Of a DNA stretch of 64,000 bases, positions 26,598-35,246 are shown in pieces (position 1 is the first letter of the stretch; every line of letters begins with the position of its first letter). The stretch spans positions 62,001 through 126,000 of the forward strand of contig NZ_JAUSUI010000002.1 of the NCBI RefSeq assembly GCF_030813495.1. Reading direction: 5' to 3'. The position numbers were made by a program, and so were the translations under genes. This stretch comes from Ancylobacter polymorphus. Its GTDB lineage: Bacteria; Pseudomonadota; Alphaproteobacteria; Rhizobiales; Xanthobacteraceae. Under the pieces are notes generated by a model, which was not told the origin of the DNA, made no database searches, and saw nothing but the letters and a program-made list of their open reading frames with translations.

Positions 26598-26600
26598 GCC

Positions 26601-27374
26601 ATGCGGCGCGTGCTGGTCATCGGCATCGGCATGGGCGAGGCGGAAGGGCTCACCGGCCACGCCATCTCCGCCCTTGCCCGCGCCGAGGTGTTCTTCCTGC
26701 TCGACAAGGGGGAGGGCGCGGGGGAGCTGGTGGCGGCGCGCGAGAAGCTGATCGCCCGCTTCGCCAAGCCCGGCCACCGCGTGGTGCGGGCGCCGAGCCC
26801 GCCTCGCCGCCCCGCTGCGCTCGCGGGCGCGCGCGAAGCGTATGAAGGCGCGGTGGCGGACTGGCACGGTGCCCGCGCCCGCCTGCTCGCCGGCCTCATC
26901 GCCGGGGAGCTGCCGGAGGAGGGCACGGGCGCGCTGCTCGTCTGGGGCGACCCGATGCTCTATGATTCGACCCTGCGGGTGCTCGGCGCGGCGCGGGCGC
27001 AGACGGATTTCACCGTCGAGGTTTTCCCCGGCCTCACCGCGCTCCAGGTGCTGTGCGCGGCGCATGAAATCCCGCTCAACGCCATTGGCGAGGAGGTGGC
27101 GCTCACCACCGGGCGCAATGTGGCGAAAGCGACGCCCGCATCCCCCGCCTTCGCCGTGCTGCTGGATGATGGTTCCGGCCTTGCCGCGCTGGCGGCGCGG
27201 GGTTTTGACGGCGACATCTGGTGGGGCGCCAATCTCGGCACATCGGCGCAGGTGCTGCGGCACGGGCGGCTCGGCGCGGTCGCGGACGAGATTGCCGAGG
27301 TGAGGGCGCAAGTGAAGGCGACGCGCGGCTGGGTGATGGATGTGTGGCTGGCCCGGGCGCTGCCCCCCGGCTGA
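26601..27374 (+). CDS. cobF: precorrin-6A synthase (deacetylating)
   Basis: CobF (257 residues) is the SAM-dependent methylase that adds C1 methyl and removes the acetyl group of precorrin-5 in aerobic cobalamin synthesis. It shows the CobF opening VLVIGIGMGEAEGLTGHA, ALLVWGDPMLYDSTLRVL (SAM site) and VEVFPGLTALQVLCAAHEIPLN. No other cob gene and no cobalamin riboswitch is visible near it, so it sits apart from the main pathway cluster. It is transcribed with the upstream CMD-family gene. Confidence 0.9.
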   Translation: MRRVLVIGIGMGEAEGLTGHAISALARAEVFFLLDKGEGAGELVAAREKLIARFAKPGHRVVRAPSPPRRPAALAGAREAYEGAVADWHGARARLLAGLIAGELPEEGTGALLVWGDPMLYDSTLRVLGAARAQTDFTVEVFPGLTALQVLCAAHEIPLNAIGEEVALTTGRNVAKATPASPAFAVLLDDGSGLAALAARGFDGDIWWGANLGTSAQVLRHGRLGAVADEIAEVRAQVKATRGWVMDVWLARALPPG

Positions 27375-27466
27375 GGCAGGCGGGCGTTTCGCTTGGCGTT
27401 TTCGCGCGGTTGGCGCGCGCGCATTCCCCGGCATAATGGGCCCAACGCAGCCGCGAGGAGCCCGCC

Positions 27467-27808
27467 ATGGCCGCCGACCCGCGTGACGATTCGCTTGAGG
27501 ATGCCGGCCGTCGCCCCGGCCTGCCGGCGCGCCCCGTGCCGGCCCGGCTTGCCGCGCCCGGTGGGGCGGAACCCGCGCCCCGTCCGGAGGCTGCGCCCCG
27601 GGGGGAGGCCGCCTCCCCCGTGCTCGCCTGGCTCGCCGCCCCGCCGACGCACCCTCAGGAGATGAAGGCGGCGGCCGAGATCCGCCTCGGCCCGCTGCGC
27701 CTTTCCGCCGGCGCCCGCATGACCCCCGCCGCCGTGCTCGCCGCCGGGGTGTGCACCGGGCTGATCCTCATGGGCGTCGCGGCGGTGGTGCGGGCGGGGA
27801 GGCGGTGA
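27467..27808 (+). CDS. small Pro/Ala-rich protein with C-terminal membrane segment
   Basis: This 113-residue protein is of unknown function. Residues 1-65 are rich in Ala, Pro, Arg and Gly, and residues about 87-108 (AAVLAAGVCTGLILMGVAAVV) form a single membrane anchor followed by RAGRR, which suggests an N-out/C-in or tail-anchored inner-membrane protein. A GAGGAGC ribosome-binding site precedes the ATG. Codon usage is GC-rich like the core genome, so it lies outside the AT-rich islet. I do not recognise a family. Confidence 0.6.
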   Translation: MAADPRDDSLEDAGRRPGLPARPVPARLAAPGGAEPAPRPEAAPRGEAASPVLAWLAAPPTHPQEMKAAAEIRLGPLRLSAGARMTPAAVLAAGVCTGLILMGVAAVVRAGRR

Positions 27809-28176
27809 TCCTTCTGCCGGGACAAGCGCTCGGCCCCCGCCGGGCGCTGCGCATGGGGAGCCCCGGCTTCAACGCGCTGCCGCCAGCGTCATCCCGGAAG
27901 GTCCGCAGGTTCTGTCCGGGATCGTGTCCCAAGCCTGGTAGACGATCCCGGCCCTTCGCCTTCGGCTGCGGCCGGGATGACGGTCTCAAGAACGGAGCCA
28001 ACATACCGGCGCATTGGGGCGGAAGCGATGGAGAGCAGACTGCTGAAGACAGATGGCGGATGACTGATGACGCTTTATTTGCTGAAATGGCAGCTCATGT
28101 GATTCTAAAATTAACCTGCCCGTGATTTGCGCCTTCAAAAAGGCGACCACGTTGCGAGTCAAGATTCGAGAGAATT
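27809..28176. other. intergenic stretch with repeat and left edge of AT-rich islet
   Basis: About 368 bases without a gene. It contains a double-hairpin repeat (27886-27983) and then the base composition drops sharply after about 28050, where the foreign islet starts. No integrase, tRNA or attachment-site repeat is visible at this edge. Confidence 0.6.
27886..27983. repeat. double-hairpin intergenic repeat, family A copy 1
   Basis: Two back-to-back hairpins: GTCATCCCGG...CCGGGATCG and CGATCCCGG...CCGGGATGAC. The same outer and inner motifs recur at 51946-52032, 57650-57750 and 60904-61015. The copy lies just upstream of the AT-rich islet. Confidence 0.8.
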
Positions 28177-29348
28177 ATGCTTTCTTTTGCAACGGAGTTT
28201 CCTGTTCCATCAGAGGGTGTGGAATCGATTTTTTTGGCTACAATTAAGAAATGGATTATTGAATCGCCTCACACCGCTTTTACAGAGTCGGATATAGCGC
28301 ATGTTGGTCTCGGCGATGAATTTAATGTTCAAGTCGGGAGTCAAATTCTATCTTCGATTTCAGTATCAAATAACAATGAAGTTACTTTAGCTTCTAAACT
28401 CGTTGCTGAAGATAGGGATATTGAATGGACTACGAGCATCGTACTTCATAAAAATGGAGAAGAGTGCTGGATAGGCGTTCGGACCTCTCGCGAGGCGCGG
28501 AATGCCACCGTATCTCTTCCCATGGCCAAGAAGCCAGTCATAGTTAGATTGATTCTTGACGCGTTGGGTGGCGCCAATGATGGCGACCTCGCGGTTCAAG
28601 GGGTACCAAGATTTTTAACAAACAATGAGATCGCGCTCGCCGCCCAGATAGTGCTTGGTTCGATCGAGACGAGACTTCCAGTCGTATACGTTAGCGTATC
28701 GTTTAATGGTCGACCCGCAGTCGACCCAAGCACCCTAGCAAAAGAATTATCTGGTATGGCTCATGTTGTGGTAGAGCCAAATCGTCCATTTTCTCAGCGC
28801 TTGCAGCTAGAGGTTAACTCGCTTAACGTTTATGGAGGCGTTGTCGGGATATATTGGCCAGATGCGGCTGGTAGGCGATTGTTTTTTCGACCTTATGATT
28901 ATCACAAAGCTGCAGATCTTAGAGGAGATATATTTTCTGCCATAAGGACGTCTTTGGTAAATCGGCAGCCTCTTTACAATTGTACCTGGGATTCGGCGAA
29001 GGAGGCTTTATCAAGAAAAATTGTTTCGGAGCTTAAGGCCGTCGACTCTAAGGAGGTCGATTACTATATCGAGCAGTTTGATCAGGAGCTTGCTTCGGTA
29101 AAGCAAAATCTCGCTTCTTCTGAAAAAGAAATATCTCGACTGAAGAGCGAAATCAGGCGCTATGAGGCCATGAGCCCCCCTGCCGTAGGGTTGGCGATCA
29201 ATCCCGGATCAGAGCAGGAATTTTATCCGAGAGAGATATTAAGTTGTATAATTGACGTCCTTACGGATGCGAAGAACAATCTAGGTTCGGATAGTAGGCG
29301 GAGGCATTTGATAGAATCTGTCATCAATGCCAATCCGGCGACAAATGA

Positions 29349-29357
29349 AGCTGGCTC
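29349..29357. repeat. target site duplication, left copy
   Basis: AGCTGGCTC directly precedes the element and is repeated at 30619-30627 directly after it. A 9-bp duplication is within the range for IS4-family elements. Because the flanks are identical, the true end could be shifted by one base. Confidence 0.88.
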
Positions 29358-30618
29358 CTCATGAATCCCCTCATTTTCCCGGACTCGAAAACGCCTGATT
29401 TTGAGATTCCGAGGTCGTGCTGAAGGACATCAGCCGGCTTGAGGGGAACGATGCGCGGGGCGAAGAGACGATTTGATTTTGTTCATGAATTCGTTATCCG
29501 GGTGTTTGCCGACGACTTGCACGCCAAGCGCATCCTGTCGTTGGCCAACGGAACGCTTGGGGTGATGACGGGAGCGGCTCTGGCGGTTTCGTTGATCGGC
29601 CATGCGCTCGCCCACGCGCGTGGATTGGTGTCGAAGTCGGCGATCAAGCAGGTCGACCGGCTCCTGAGCAACCCGGGCGTGGTCCCGTGGGACTTGTTCG
29701 GCTCGTGGGTCGGCGAGGTGGTGGGCGCTCGGCGCGAGATCGTCGTGGCGATGGACTGGACCGACTTCGACGCCGACAATCAGTCCACGCTCGCCCTGCA
29801 TCTCGTCACCCGTCACGGCCGAGCGACGCCGCTCCTCTGGCTGACCGTCGACAAGGACGAATTGAAGGACCAGCGCAACGATTTCGAGGACCTGTGCCTG
29901 TCGCGGCTGAAGGCGCTGCTGCCCGAAGGCGTGGCGACGACGATCCTGGCCGACCGCGGTTTCGGCGACGTCAAACTGTTCGAGTTCCTGGAAAGCCTCG
30001 GCTTCCAATACGTCATCCGTTTCCGAGGCAACATTCACGTCAGCGCGGCCGACGGCGAAACGCGGCTGGCCGCCGATTGGGTCGGCAAGCACGGGCGGGC
30101 GCGGAAATTGCGCGACGCCGAAGTTTCGGCCGCCCGCCAGAAGGTCGGCGCGGTCGTGTGCGTGAAGGCTGTGGGCATGAAGCAGGCTTGGCATCTGGCC
30201 GCCAGTGACGCCTCGCTGTCCGCGCCGCAGATCATCAAGCTCTATTCCAAGAGGTGGACCATCGAACCCAGCTTCCGCGACAGCAAGGACATGCGCTTCG
30301 GCATGGGGCTGGGCGCGCTCAGGATCGACGATCCAAGGCGCCGCGACCGCCTCCTGCTCCTCAATGCCTTCGCCATCCTGCTGCTGACGATCCTGGGCGC
30401 CGCCGGCGAAAGCCTCGGCATGGATCGTCAACTGCGAACCAGCACCGCCAAACGCCGTGTCCACTCCCTATTCCGACAAGGCTGCCTGCTCTACGACCTC
30501 ATTCCCAACATGCCGGAGGAGCGCCTGCGTCCGCTCGTCGAGCGATACGCACAACTCATCCGCCAAAACGCGACATTCACCGGAGCCTCGGGATCACGTA
30601 AATGAGGGGATACTTGAG
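29358..30618. mobile_element. IS4-family insertion sequence, 1261 bp, intact
   Basis: The element is bounded by 19-bp terminal inverted repeats that match at 17 positions (left CTCATGAATCCCCTCATTT at 29358-29376, right complement CTCAAGTATCCCCTCATTT at 30600-30618) and flanked by a 9-bp direct repeat. It carries one transposase gene. Its GC content matches the host core genome rather than the AT-rich gene it interrupts, so it probably jumped from another place in this or a related chromosome. With intact gene, ends and duplication, the insertion looks recent. Confidence 0.93.
29451..30605 (+). CDS. IS4-family DDE transposase
   Basis: This 384-residue transposase has the IS4-family catalytic triad: Asp102 in VAMDWTDFD, Asp168 in LADRGFGD and Glu272 within YSKRWTIEPSFRDSK, which satisfies the diagnostic Y-x2-R-x3-E-x6-K signature exactly. 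GAGGGGA lies a few bases before the ATG at 29451. The stop codon lies inside the right terminal repeat. No frameshift or internal stop is seen, so it should be active. Confidence 0.95.
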   Translation: MRGAKRRFDFVHEFVIRVFADDLHAKRILSLANGTLGVMTGAALAVSLIGHALAHARGLVSKSAIKQVDRLLSNPGVVPWDLFGSWVGEVVGARREIVVAMDWTDFDADNQSTLALHLVTRHGRATPLLWLTVDKDELKDQRNDFEDLCLSRLKALLPEGVATTILADRGFGDVKLFEFLESLGFQYVIRFRGNIHVSAADGETRLAADWVGKHGRARKLRDAEVSAARQKVGAVVCVKAVGMKQAWHLAASDASLSAPQIIKLYSKRWTIEPSFRDSKDMRFGMGLGALRIDDPRRRDRLLLLNAFAILLLTILGAAGESLGMDRQLRTSTAKRRVHSLFRQGCLLYDLIPNMPEERLRPLVERYAQLIRQNATFTGASGSRK

Positions 30619-30627
30619 AGCTGGCTC
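30619..30627. repeat. target site duplication, right copy
   Basis: AGCTGGCTC repeats the bases at 29349-29357 immediately after the element, which fixes the insertion point and allows the disrupted gene to be restored. Confidence 0.88.
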
Positions 30628-30850
30628 CGAGCGCGCGAAGCTTAAGTCGCTATTGAAGTCCTATAAGAAGATGGATGGAAAGGTGCGTGCAGAGCTAACA
30701 GCAATGGGCTTTACGATTTCGGAAATCGGGAAGCACTATAAGCTAATATATAAGAACGATCCAAGATATACATTTACGCTTCCAAAGACAGGAGGCGATG
30801 TGAGAGGCGGGCTAAACTCGGTTAGCGATATAGCTAAAAGGCTGTTTTAA

Positions 30851-31306
30851 CTCCCCCTCCCCTCAACCGCTTGCCCTTCCCCTCCCCTTGCGCTATTGCA
30901 CGCGCGTGTCCGGGCCACCATTTATCGAGGCGGTCCATCGGGAGGGCCGGAGGCGCGGGATGCGCGCTCTCCGTCGCTTGGAGGCCTGCCCTCCGATTCC
31001 CGCCTCGCGGCTTGCCCCGGACCCATGCAACTTATCTCGGCGGCGTGCCCGTGCGTGACGACCCCTTCGCCAAGGGGCCGCGCCCGGACCGGCGCCGAAC
31101 AGGTGTTTACCCGGAGTGCGATCCGATCCGATTGAGTCAGTCGGATCGGTACATCGCCCTCTAAGTTCCAAGCCTTCTCTCCCGCGGCCAGCGCGCCGGG
31201 TCCGCTCTCTCAAGGGGCGGACAGCGCCGGGCCTGCCAGACCCGGCGTCCGTGGGAAAGAAGGCTCATTCAACCCCGTCCGGCGCAGATCCTGGCAAGGA
31301 GCATCT
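30851..31306. other. intergenic stretch with structured rpsA leader
   Basis: About 456 bases without a convincing gene. GC content returns to core level after about 30860, marking the right edge of the islet. It must hold the rpsA promoter, which I could not place with confidence. Three consecutive hairpins occur at 31123-31149, 31200-31222 and 31225-31247 ahead of an AAGGAG site. Confidence 0.6.
31123..31247 (+). promoter_or_regulatory. three-hairpin candidate leader of rpsA
   Basis: CCGATCCGA/TCGGATCGG (31123-31131 with 31141-31149) is a perfect 9-bp stem, GTCCGC/GCGGAC (31200-31205 with 31217-31222) a 6-bp stem and CGCCGGG/CCCGGCG (31225-31231 with 31241-31247) a 7-bp stem. S1 represses its own mRNA in gammaproteobacteria through a multi-hairpin leader. 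The resemblance is structural only, and the leader here lies further from the start. Confidence 0.35.
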
Positions 31307-33013
31307 ATGTCCGCTACTCAAACGCTTGCCGCCGCGCGTGACGATTTCGCCGCCATGCTCGAAGAGAGCTTCGGCCAGTCCGAGCTCGCCGAAGGTTCCG
31401 TCGTCAAGGGCATCGTCGTCGCGATCGAGAAGGATCTCGCGATCATCGATATCGGCCTGAAGACCGAAGGCCGCGTGGCACTGAAGGAATTTGCCGGCCC
31501 CGGCCGCGACCAGGACATCAAGGTCGGTGACGAGGTCGAGGTCTATCTCGAGCGCGTCGAGAACGCGCTGGGCGAAGCCGTCCTCTCCCGCGACAAGGCC
31601 CGCCGCGAAGAAAGCTGGGTCCGCCTCGAAAAGGCGTTCAACGCGCAGGAGAAGGTGACGGGCGTCATCTTCAACCAGGTCAAGGGCGGCTTCACCGTCG
31701 ACCTCGACGGCGCCGTGGCCTTCCTGCCGCGCTCGCAGGTCGATATCCGTCCGATCCGCGATGTCGGCCCGCTGATGCACAACCCGCAGCCGTTCCAGAT
31801 CCTCAAGATGGATCGCCGCCGCGGCAACATCGTGGTCTCGCGCCGCACGGTTCTCGAAGAGACCCGCGCCGAGCAGCGCCACGAGCTGGTGCAGAACCTC
31901 GAAGAAGGTCAGGTCATCGACGGCGTGGTCAAGAACATCACCGATTACGGTGCGTTCGTCGACCTCGGCGGCATTGACGGCCTGCTGCACGTCACCGACA
32001 TCGCCTGGCGCCGCGTGAACCACCCGACCGAGGTGCTGAACATCGGCCAGACGGTCAAGGTGAAGATCATCAAGATCAACCACGAGACCCACCGCATCTC
32101 GCTCGGCATGAAGCAGCTGCTCGGCGATCCGTGGGAGGGCATCGAGGCCAAGTACCCGGTGGAGGCCCGCTTCAAGGGTCGCGTCACCAACATCACCGAC
32201 TACGGCGCGTTCGTGGAACTGGAGCCGGGCATCGAAGGCCTGATCCACGTCTCCGAAATGAGCTGGACCAAGAAGAACGTCCACCCCGGCAAGATCGTCG
32301 CCACTTCGCAGGAAGTGGAAGTGGCGATCCTCGAGGTGGATCCGGTCAAGCGCCGCATCTCGCTCGGCCTCAAGCAGACCCTGCAGAACCCCTGGGACGC
32401 CTTCGCCGAGAAGTATCCGGCCGGCGCGGTGGTCGAGGGCGAGGTCAAGAACAAGACCGAGTTCGGCCTGTTCCTCGGCCTCGACGGCGATGTGGATGGC
32501 ATGGTCCACCTCTCCGATCTCGACTGGAACCGTCCGGGCGAGCAGGTGATCGAGGAGTTCAAGAAGGGCGACATGATCAAGGCGGTCGTTCTCGACGTGG
32601 ATGTCGAGAAGGAGCGCATCTCGCTCGGCGTGAAGCAGCTCGGCGGTGACCCCTTCCAGGACGCCGGCGAACTGCGCAAGGGCGCCATCGTCACCTGCGA
32701 GGTGATCGACGTGAAGGATGGCGGCGTCGATGTGAAGATCATCGGCTCCGACATGACCACCTTCGTCAAGCGCTCGGAACTGGCCCGCGACCGCGGCGAC
32801 CAGCGCCCGGACCGCTTCGCCGTCGGCGAGAAGTTCGACGCCCGCGTCACCCTGTTCGACCGCAAGGCGCGCAAGGTGCAGGTGTCGATCAAGGCGCTGG
32901 AAATCGCCGAGGAAAAGGAAGCCGTGGCCCAGTTCGGCTCGCAGGATTCCGGTGCCTCGCTCGGCGACATCCTCGGCGCCGCGCTGAAGAAGGCGAGCGA
33001 GAAGGCCGATTGA
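31307..33013 (+). CDS. rpsA: 30S ribosomal protein S1
   Basis: S1 (568 residues) binds mRNA on the small ribosomal subunit and is needed for initiation on structured messages. Six S1 (OB-fold) repeats follow one another from about residues 30 to 540; the best-conserved read [28 protein letters not shown] and [29 protein letters not shown] in part. The length fits alphaproteobacterial S1. AAGGAG lies 7 bases before the ATG. A strong intrinsic terminator ends the transcript. Confidence 0.97.
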   Translation: MSATQTLAAARDDFAAMLEESFGQSELAEGSVVKGIVVAIEKDLAIIDIGLKTEGRVALKEFAGPGRDQDIKVGDEVEVYLERVENALGEAVLSRDKARREESWVRLEKAFNAQEKVTGVIFNQVKGGFTVDLDGAVAFLPRSQVDIRPIRDVGPLMHNPQPFQILKMDRRRGNIVVSRRTVLEETRAEQRHELVQNLEEGQVIDGVVKNITDYGAFVDLGGIDGLLHVTDIAWRRVNHPTEVLNIGQTVKVKIIKINHETHRISLGMKQLLGDPWEGIEAKYPVEARFKGRVTNITDYGAFVELEPGIEGLIHVSEMSWTKKNVHPGKIVATSQEVEVAILEVDPVKRRISLGLKQTLQNPWDAFAEKYPAGAVVEGEVKNKTEFGLFLGLDGDVDGMVHLSDLDWNRPGEQVIEEFKKGDMIKAVVLDVDVEKERISLGVKQLGGDPFQDAGELRKGAIVTCEVIDVKDGGVDVKIIGSDMTTFVKRSELARDRGDQRPDRFAVGEKFDARVTLFDRKARKVQVSIKALEIAEEKEAVAQFGSQDSGASLGDILGAALKKASEKAD

Positions 33014-33083
33014 TCGGCCTCTCCCGGAGGGGCGCTCAAGCTGCCTCTCCTCGGCCGGCTGACGGCTGATAGCTGAATGCGAG

Positions 33084-33118
33084 ACGGCCGGCGTGGCAAC
33101 ACGCCGGCCGTTTTGTTT
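33084..33118 (+). terminator. intrinsic terminator of rpsA
   Basis: A perfect 12-bp GC-rich stem (33084-33095 with 33100-33111) closed by a GCAA tetraloop is followed by TTTGTTT. It lies 71 bases after the rpsA stop. Confidence 0.93.
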
Positions 33119-33224
33119 GGGGGCGGGGCCCGCCGGAAACGCAAGGGCTGTCAAGATTGAAAGAGGGCGTGCGCGGGCGGCTCTCGCCTCACAGGCGCCA
33201 GCTCACCGACGCGAAGAGGGGGCC

Positions 33225-33675
33225 GTGACGGAAGACTACAACGACGACTACGCCACCTGCGATCGCACCGCGGTTCATCTCAACATCTACACCGGCGGGT
33301 CAGACCCCGATGAGGTCACGCGCGCGACCGGCCTCACACCGACGCGTCTGACGCGGCAGGGCGAAATCGTGCTGTTGAGTCGTGGGCGTCACCGTGTCTC
33401 GCCCCTCAATGCATGGTTTCTCGACCCAGAACACCATGTCAGATCACGCGATCTCCGCCGCCATATCGACTGGGTGCTGACCCGTCTCGTCGACGCCCGC
33501 TTCGATGCCGCCGCGTTGAGCCAAAGGGGATGGGATGTTCGTTTTAACGGCATCTGGTGGTCACGATACAATACGGGGGCCGATGCTTTGGCCTAGGCAG
33601 TCGATCGCGATCGGCAACCTCGGCCTTGAGTGCGGATTCGAGTTCGCGTTTTACGGTAACGACGAGGAAGCGTGA
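33225..33675 (+). pseudogene. DUF4279 family gene with single-base frameshift
   Basis: The first frame (GTG at 33225, GAGGGGG site before it) gives HLNIYTGGSDPDEVTRATGLTPTR, the usual DUF4279 opening, and reaches a stop at 33596 after YNTGADALA. In the next frame from 33577 the expected C-terminus GPMLWPRQSIAIGNLGLE and FEFAFYGNDEEA continues to a stop at 33675. Joining them at the G5 run (33575-33579), as if it were G4, gives a normal 149-residue protein. So the gene is broken by one extra G, or the run is a sequencing error. Function of the family is unknown. Confidence 0.75.
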
Positions 33676-33861
33676 GAGCGCCGGCGCCGCCGTTTCAGAG
33701 GGATAAGCCCCGAGGGGTGGTGCGCCAGAGCATCTCGCCCCGTTCTGGCCTCTCCTTGTGTCTGCGCCTGCTCTCATTCGCGCCCCTTTGAACCCGCCCG
33801 CTCCTCCGTTAGCATCGGCTGCCCGGCGCGGGCGGCCGGCGGGCAGGGGCGGAAAGGGCGG

Positions 33862-34431
33862 ATGATGGCGGCGGAGATGTCGGGCTGGCCGGGGCGCGTC
33901 ATCGTCCGCATTGTGCTGCTCAGCCGCTGGGCGATGGTGCCGCTGTTTCTCGGGCTGGCCTTCGCCCTGGTGCTGCTGGTGGTCGCTTTCGCCGCGCGGC
34001 TGTGGGCCTTTGCGCTGCAGATCTTCAGCCTTTCCGAGACCGCCGTGATCATGGAGCTGCTCAACCTGATCGATCTCGTGCTGGTCGGCGGGTTGATGGT
34101 GATCGTGATCCAGTCCGGCTACGAGAATTTCGTCGAGCAGATCGACCGCCGGCAGGCGCCGGAATCGCCGGCCTGGATGATGCGGATCAGCTTCTTCGAG
34201 CTGAAGCTCAAGCTGTTCGCCTCGCTGATGGCAATCTCCGGCATCACCCTGCTGAAGGCGCTGATGCGGCTGGAAACGGATGTGAGCGAGACGCAGGTGC
34301 GCTGGCTGATGGCGGCGAGCGTGCTGTTCCTCGCCGCCTATGCGGTGCTCGCCTTCACCGAGCGCTTCGCCGGCAGCGGCCGCGAGGGCGCCGGGCCCGG
34401 TCACGGTCGGCTCGACACATCCGAGGAGTGA
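33862..34431 (+). CDS. UPF0114 (YqhA) family membrane protein
   Basis: This 189-residue protein has four hydrophobic segments (about 14-45, 57-83, 116-136, 147-165) and the family pattern LVLVGGLMVIVIQSGYENFV...SPAWM(M/K), typical of UPF0114/YqhA inner-membrane proteins of unknown function. The C-terminal tail is Gly-rich and soluble. It stands alone and converges on the acetyltransferase gene. Confidence 0.87.
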   Translation: MMAAEMSGWPGRVIVRIVLLSRWAMVPLFLGLAFALVLLVVAFAARLWAFALQIFSLSETAVIMELLNLIDLVLVGGLMVIVIQSGYENFVEQIDRRQAPESPAWMMRISFFELKLKLFASLMAISGITLLKALMRLETDVSETQVRWLMAASVLFLAAYAVLAFTERFAGSGREGAGPGHGRLDTSEE

Positions 34432-34448
34432 TCACGTCCGACGCCGGA

Positions 34449-35060
34449 TCACCCCGCCGGGCGCGGCGCCAGTATCCGCGCCGGGTTGCCCACCGCCGTC
34501 GCCCCGGCAGGAATGTCGCGCGTCACCACCGCGCCGGCGCCGATCACGGCATCGTCGCCGATGGTGATGCCCGGCAGGATGATCGCCTTGCCGCCGATCC
34601 AGACATTGCGGCCGATGCTGACCGGGCGGCCATATTCCAGGCCGAGGCGGCGCACCTCCGGGTCGCGCGGGTGTTCGGCGGTGTAGATATGGGTGCCGGG
34701 TCCGATCTCGGTGCCGTCGCCGATATGCACCGCCACCACGTCGAGGATCACGCAGTCGAAATTGAGAAACACCCCCGTGCCGAGATGGATGTTGAACCCA
34801 TAGTCGCAATGGAAGGGCGGGCGGATGCCGGTGCGCTCCCCGACCGTGCCGAGCCCTTCGGCCAAGAGCACCCGCCGCTCGGCGCGCGCGAGGGGGAGCG
34901 AGGCGTTGAAGCGCGCCAGCCAGGCGAAGCAGGCGCGCTCGGCGGCCTGAATCGCGGGATCGCTGGCGCGATAGAGTTCGCCCGCCCGCATGCGCTGCAT
35001 CTCGCTGCGCGGATCGTCGGCGGCGGGAAGGCCGGGTTCGCGGCGTGCGGATGAGGACAT
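34449..35060 (-). CDS. maltose/galactoside O-acetyltransferase-type hexapeptide transferase
   Basis: This 203-residue protein has an N-terminal Mac domain (EMQRMRAGELYRASDPAIQ) and a left-handed beta-helix with hexapeptide repeats (IHLGTGVFLNFDCVILD, VSIGRNVWIGGKAIILPGI). The catalytic His is in TAEHPRD. Such enzymes use acetyl-CoA to acetylate sugars. I used the ATG at 35060, which aligns with family N-termini; the frame upstream is not homologous. Real substrate is unknown. Confidence 0.88.
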   Translation of the reverse strand: MSSSARREPGLPAADDPRSEMQRMRAGELYRASDPAIQAAERACFAWLARFNASLPLARAERRVLLAEGLGTVGERTGIRPPFHCDYGFNIHLGTGVFLNFDCVILDVVAVHIGDGTEIGPGTHIYTAEHPRDPEVRRLGLEYGRPVSIGRNVWIGGKAIILPGITIGDDAVIGAGAVVTRDIPAGATAVGNPARILAPRPAG

Positions 35061-35192
35061 GGGCGGCGCTCCGTGGCCGAGGACGGGCGCCCTGCTTGGG
35101 CGAGGACGCCGGGCGCGGCAACACACATTGGGTTTCGCGCGGTGACAGAGCGCCCCTCAGGACCGGGCGTCACCCCTGCGTGCCGACGTGGC

Positions 35193-35224
35193 TGGGTCCC
35201 CGGGTCAAGCCCGGGGATGAGGGC
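35193..35224. repeat. palindromic repeat, family B copy 1 (half element)
   Basis: One half (TGGGTCCCCGGGTCAAGCCC and onwards to GATGAGGG) of the two-hairpin element seen complete at 39759, 40908 and 42932. It lies just downstream of hemH. Confidence 0.8.
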
Positions 35225-35246
35225 GCTCTTGATGGGGACGCGCCCC

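Larger units (their letters stand above)
28177..30850 (+). pseudogene. islet gene of unknown function, split by IS4-family element
   Basis: The left part (28177-29357) encodes 394 codons and runs into the element, which supplies a chance stop at 29364. The right part (30628-30850) continues in the same frame. Removing the element and one 9-bp duplicate gives an exact ~467-residue protein. Visible features: a conserved-looking core (VVVEPNRPFSQRL, NVYGGVVGIYWPD, about residues 205-235), a coiled coil (about 305-340) and a C-terminal ~70-residue segment resembling HicA-type small RNA-binding domains (AELTAMGFTISEIGKHYKLI, TLPKTGG). GC content and codon use are far below the neighbours, so the gene was acquired. 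I do not recognise the family; a defence role is only a guess. Confidence 0.8.

Noticed and set aside
26400-26620. Cobalamin riboswitch before cobF
   Set aside because: cobF starts 3 bases after the CMD-family gene and no B12-box or long structured leader is present.
30602-30850. Independent 82-residue HicA-like toxin gene after the IS
   Set aside because: Its first nine codons lie in the IS terminal repeat and target duplicate; restoring the pre-insertion site joins it in frame to the upstream gene. No HicB antitoxin is beside it.
30871-31164. Possible 97-residue gene before rpsA
   Set aside because: No ribosome-binding site, no recognisable domain, and it overlaps the structured rpsA leader.
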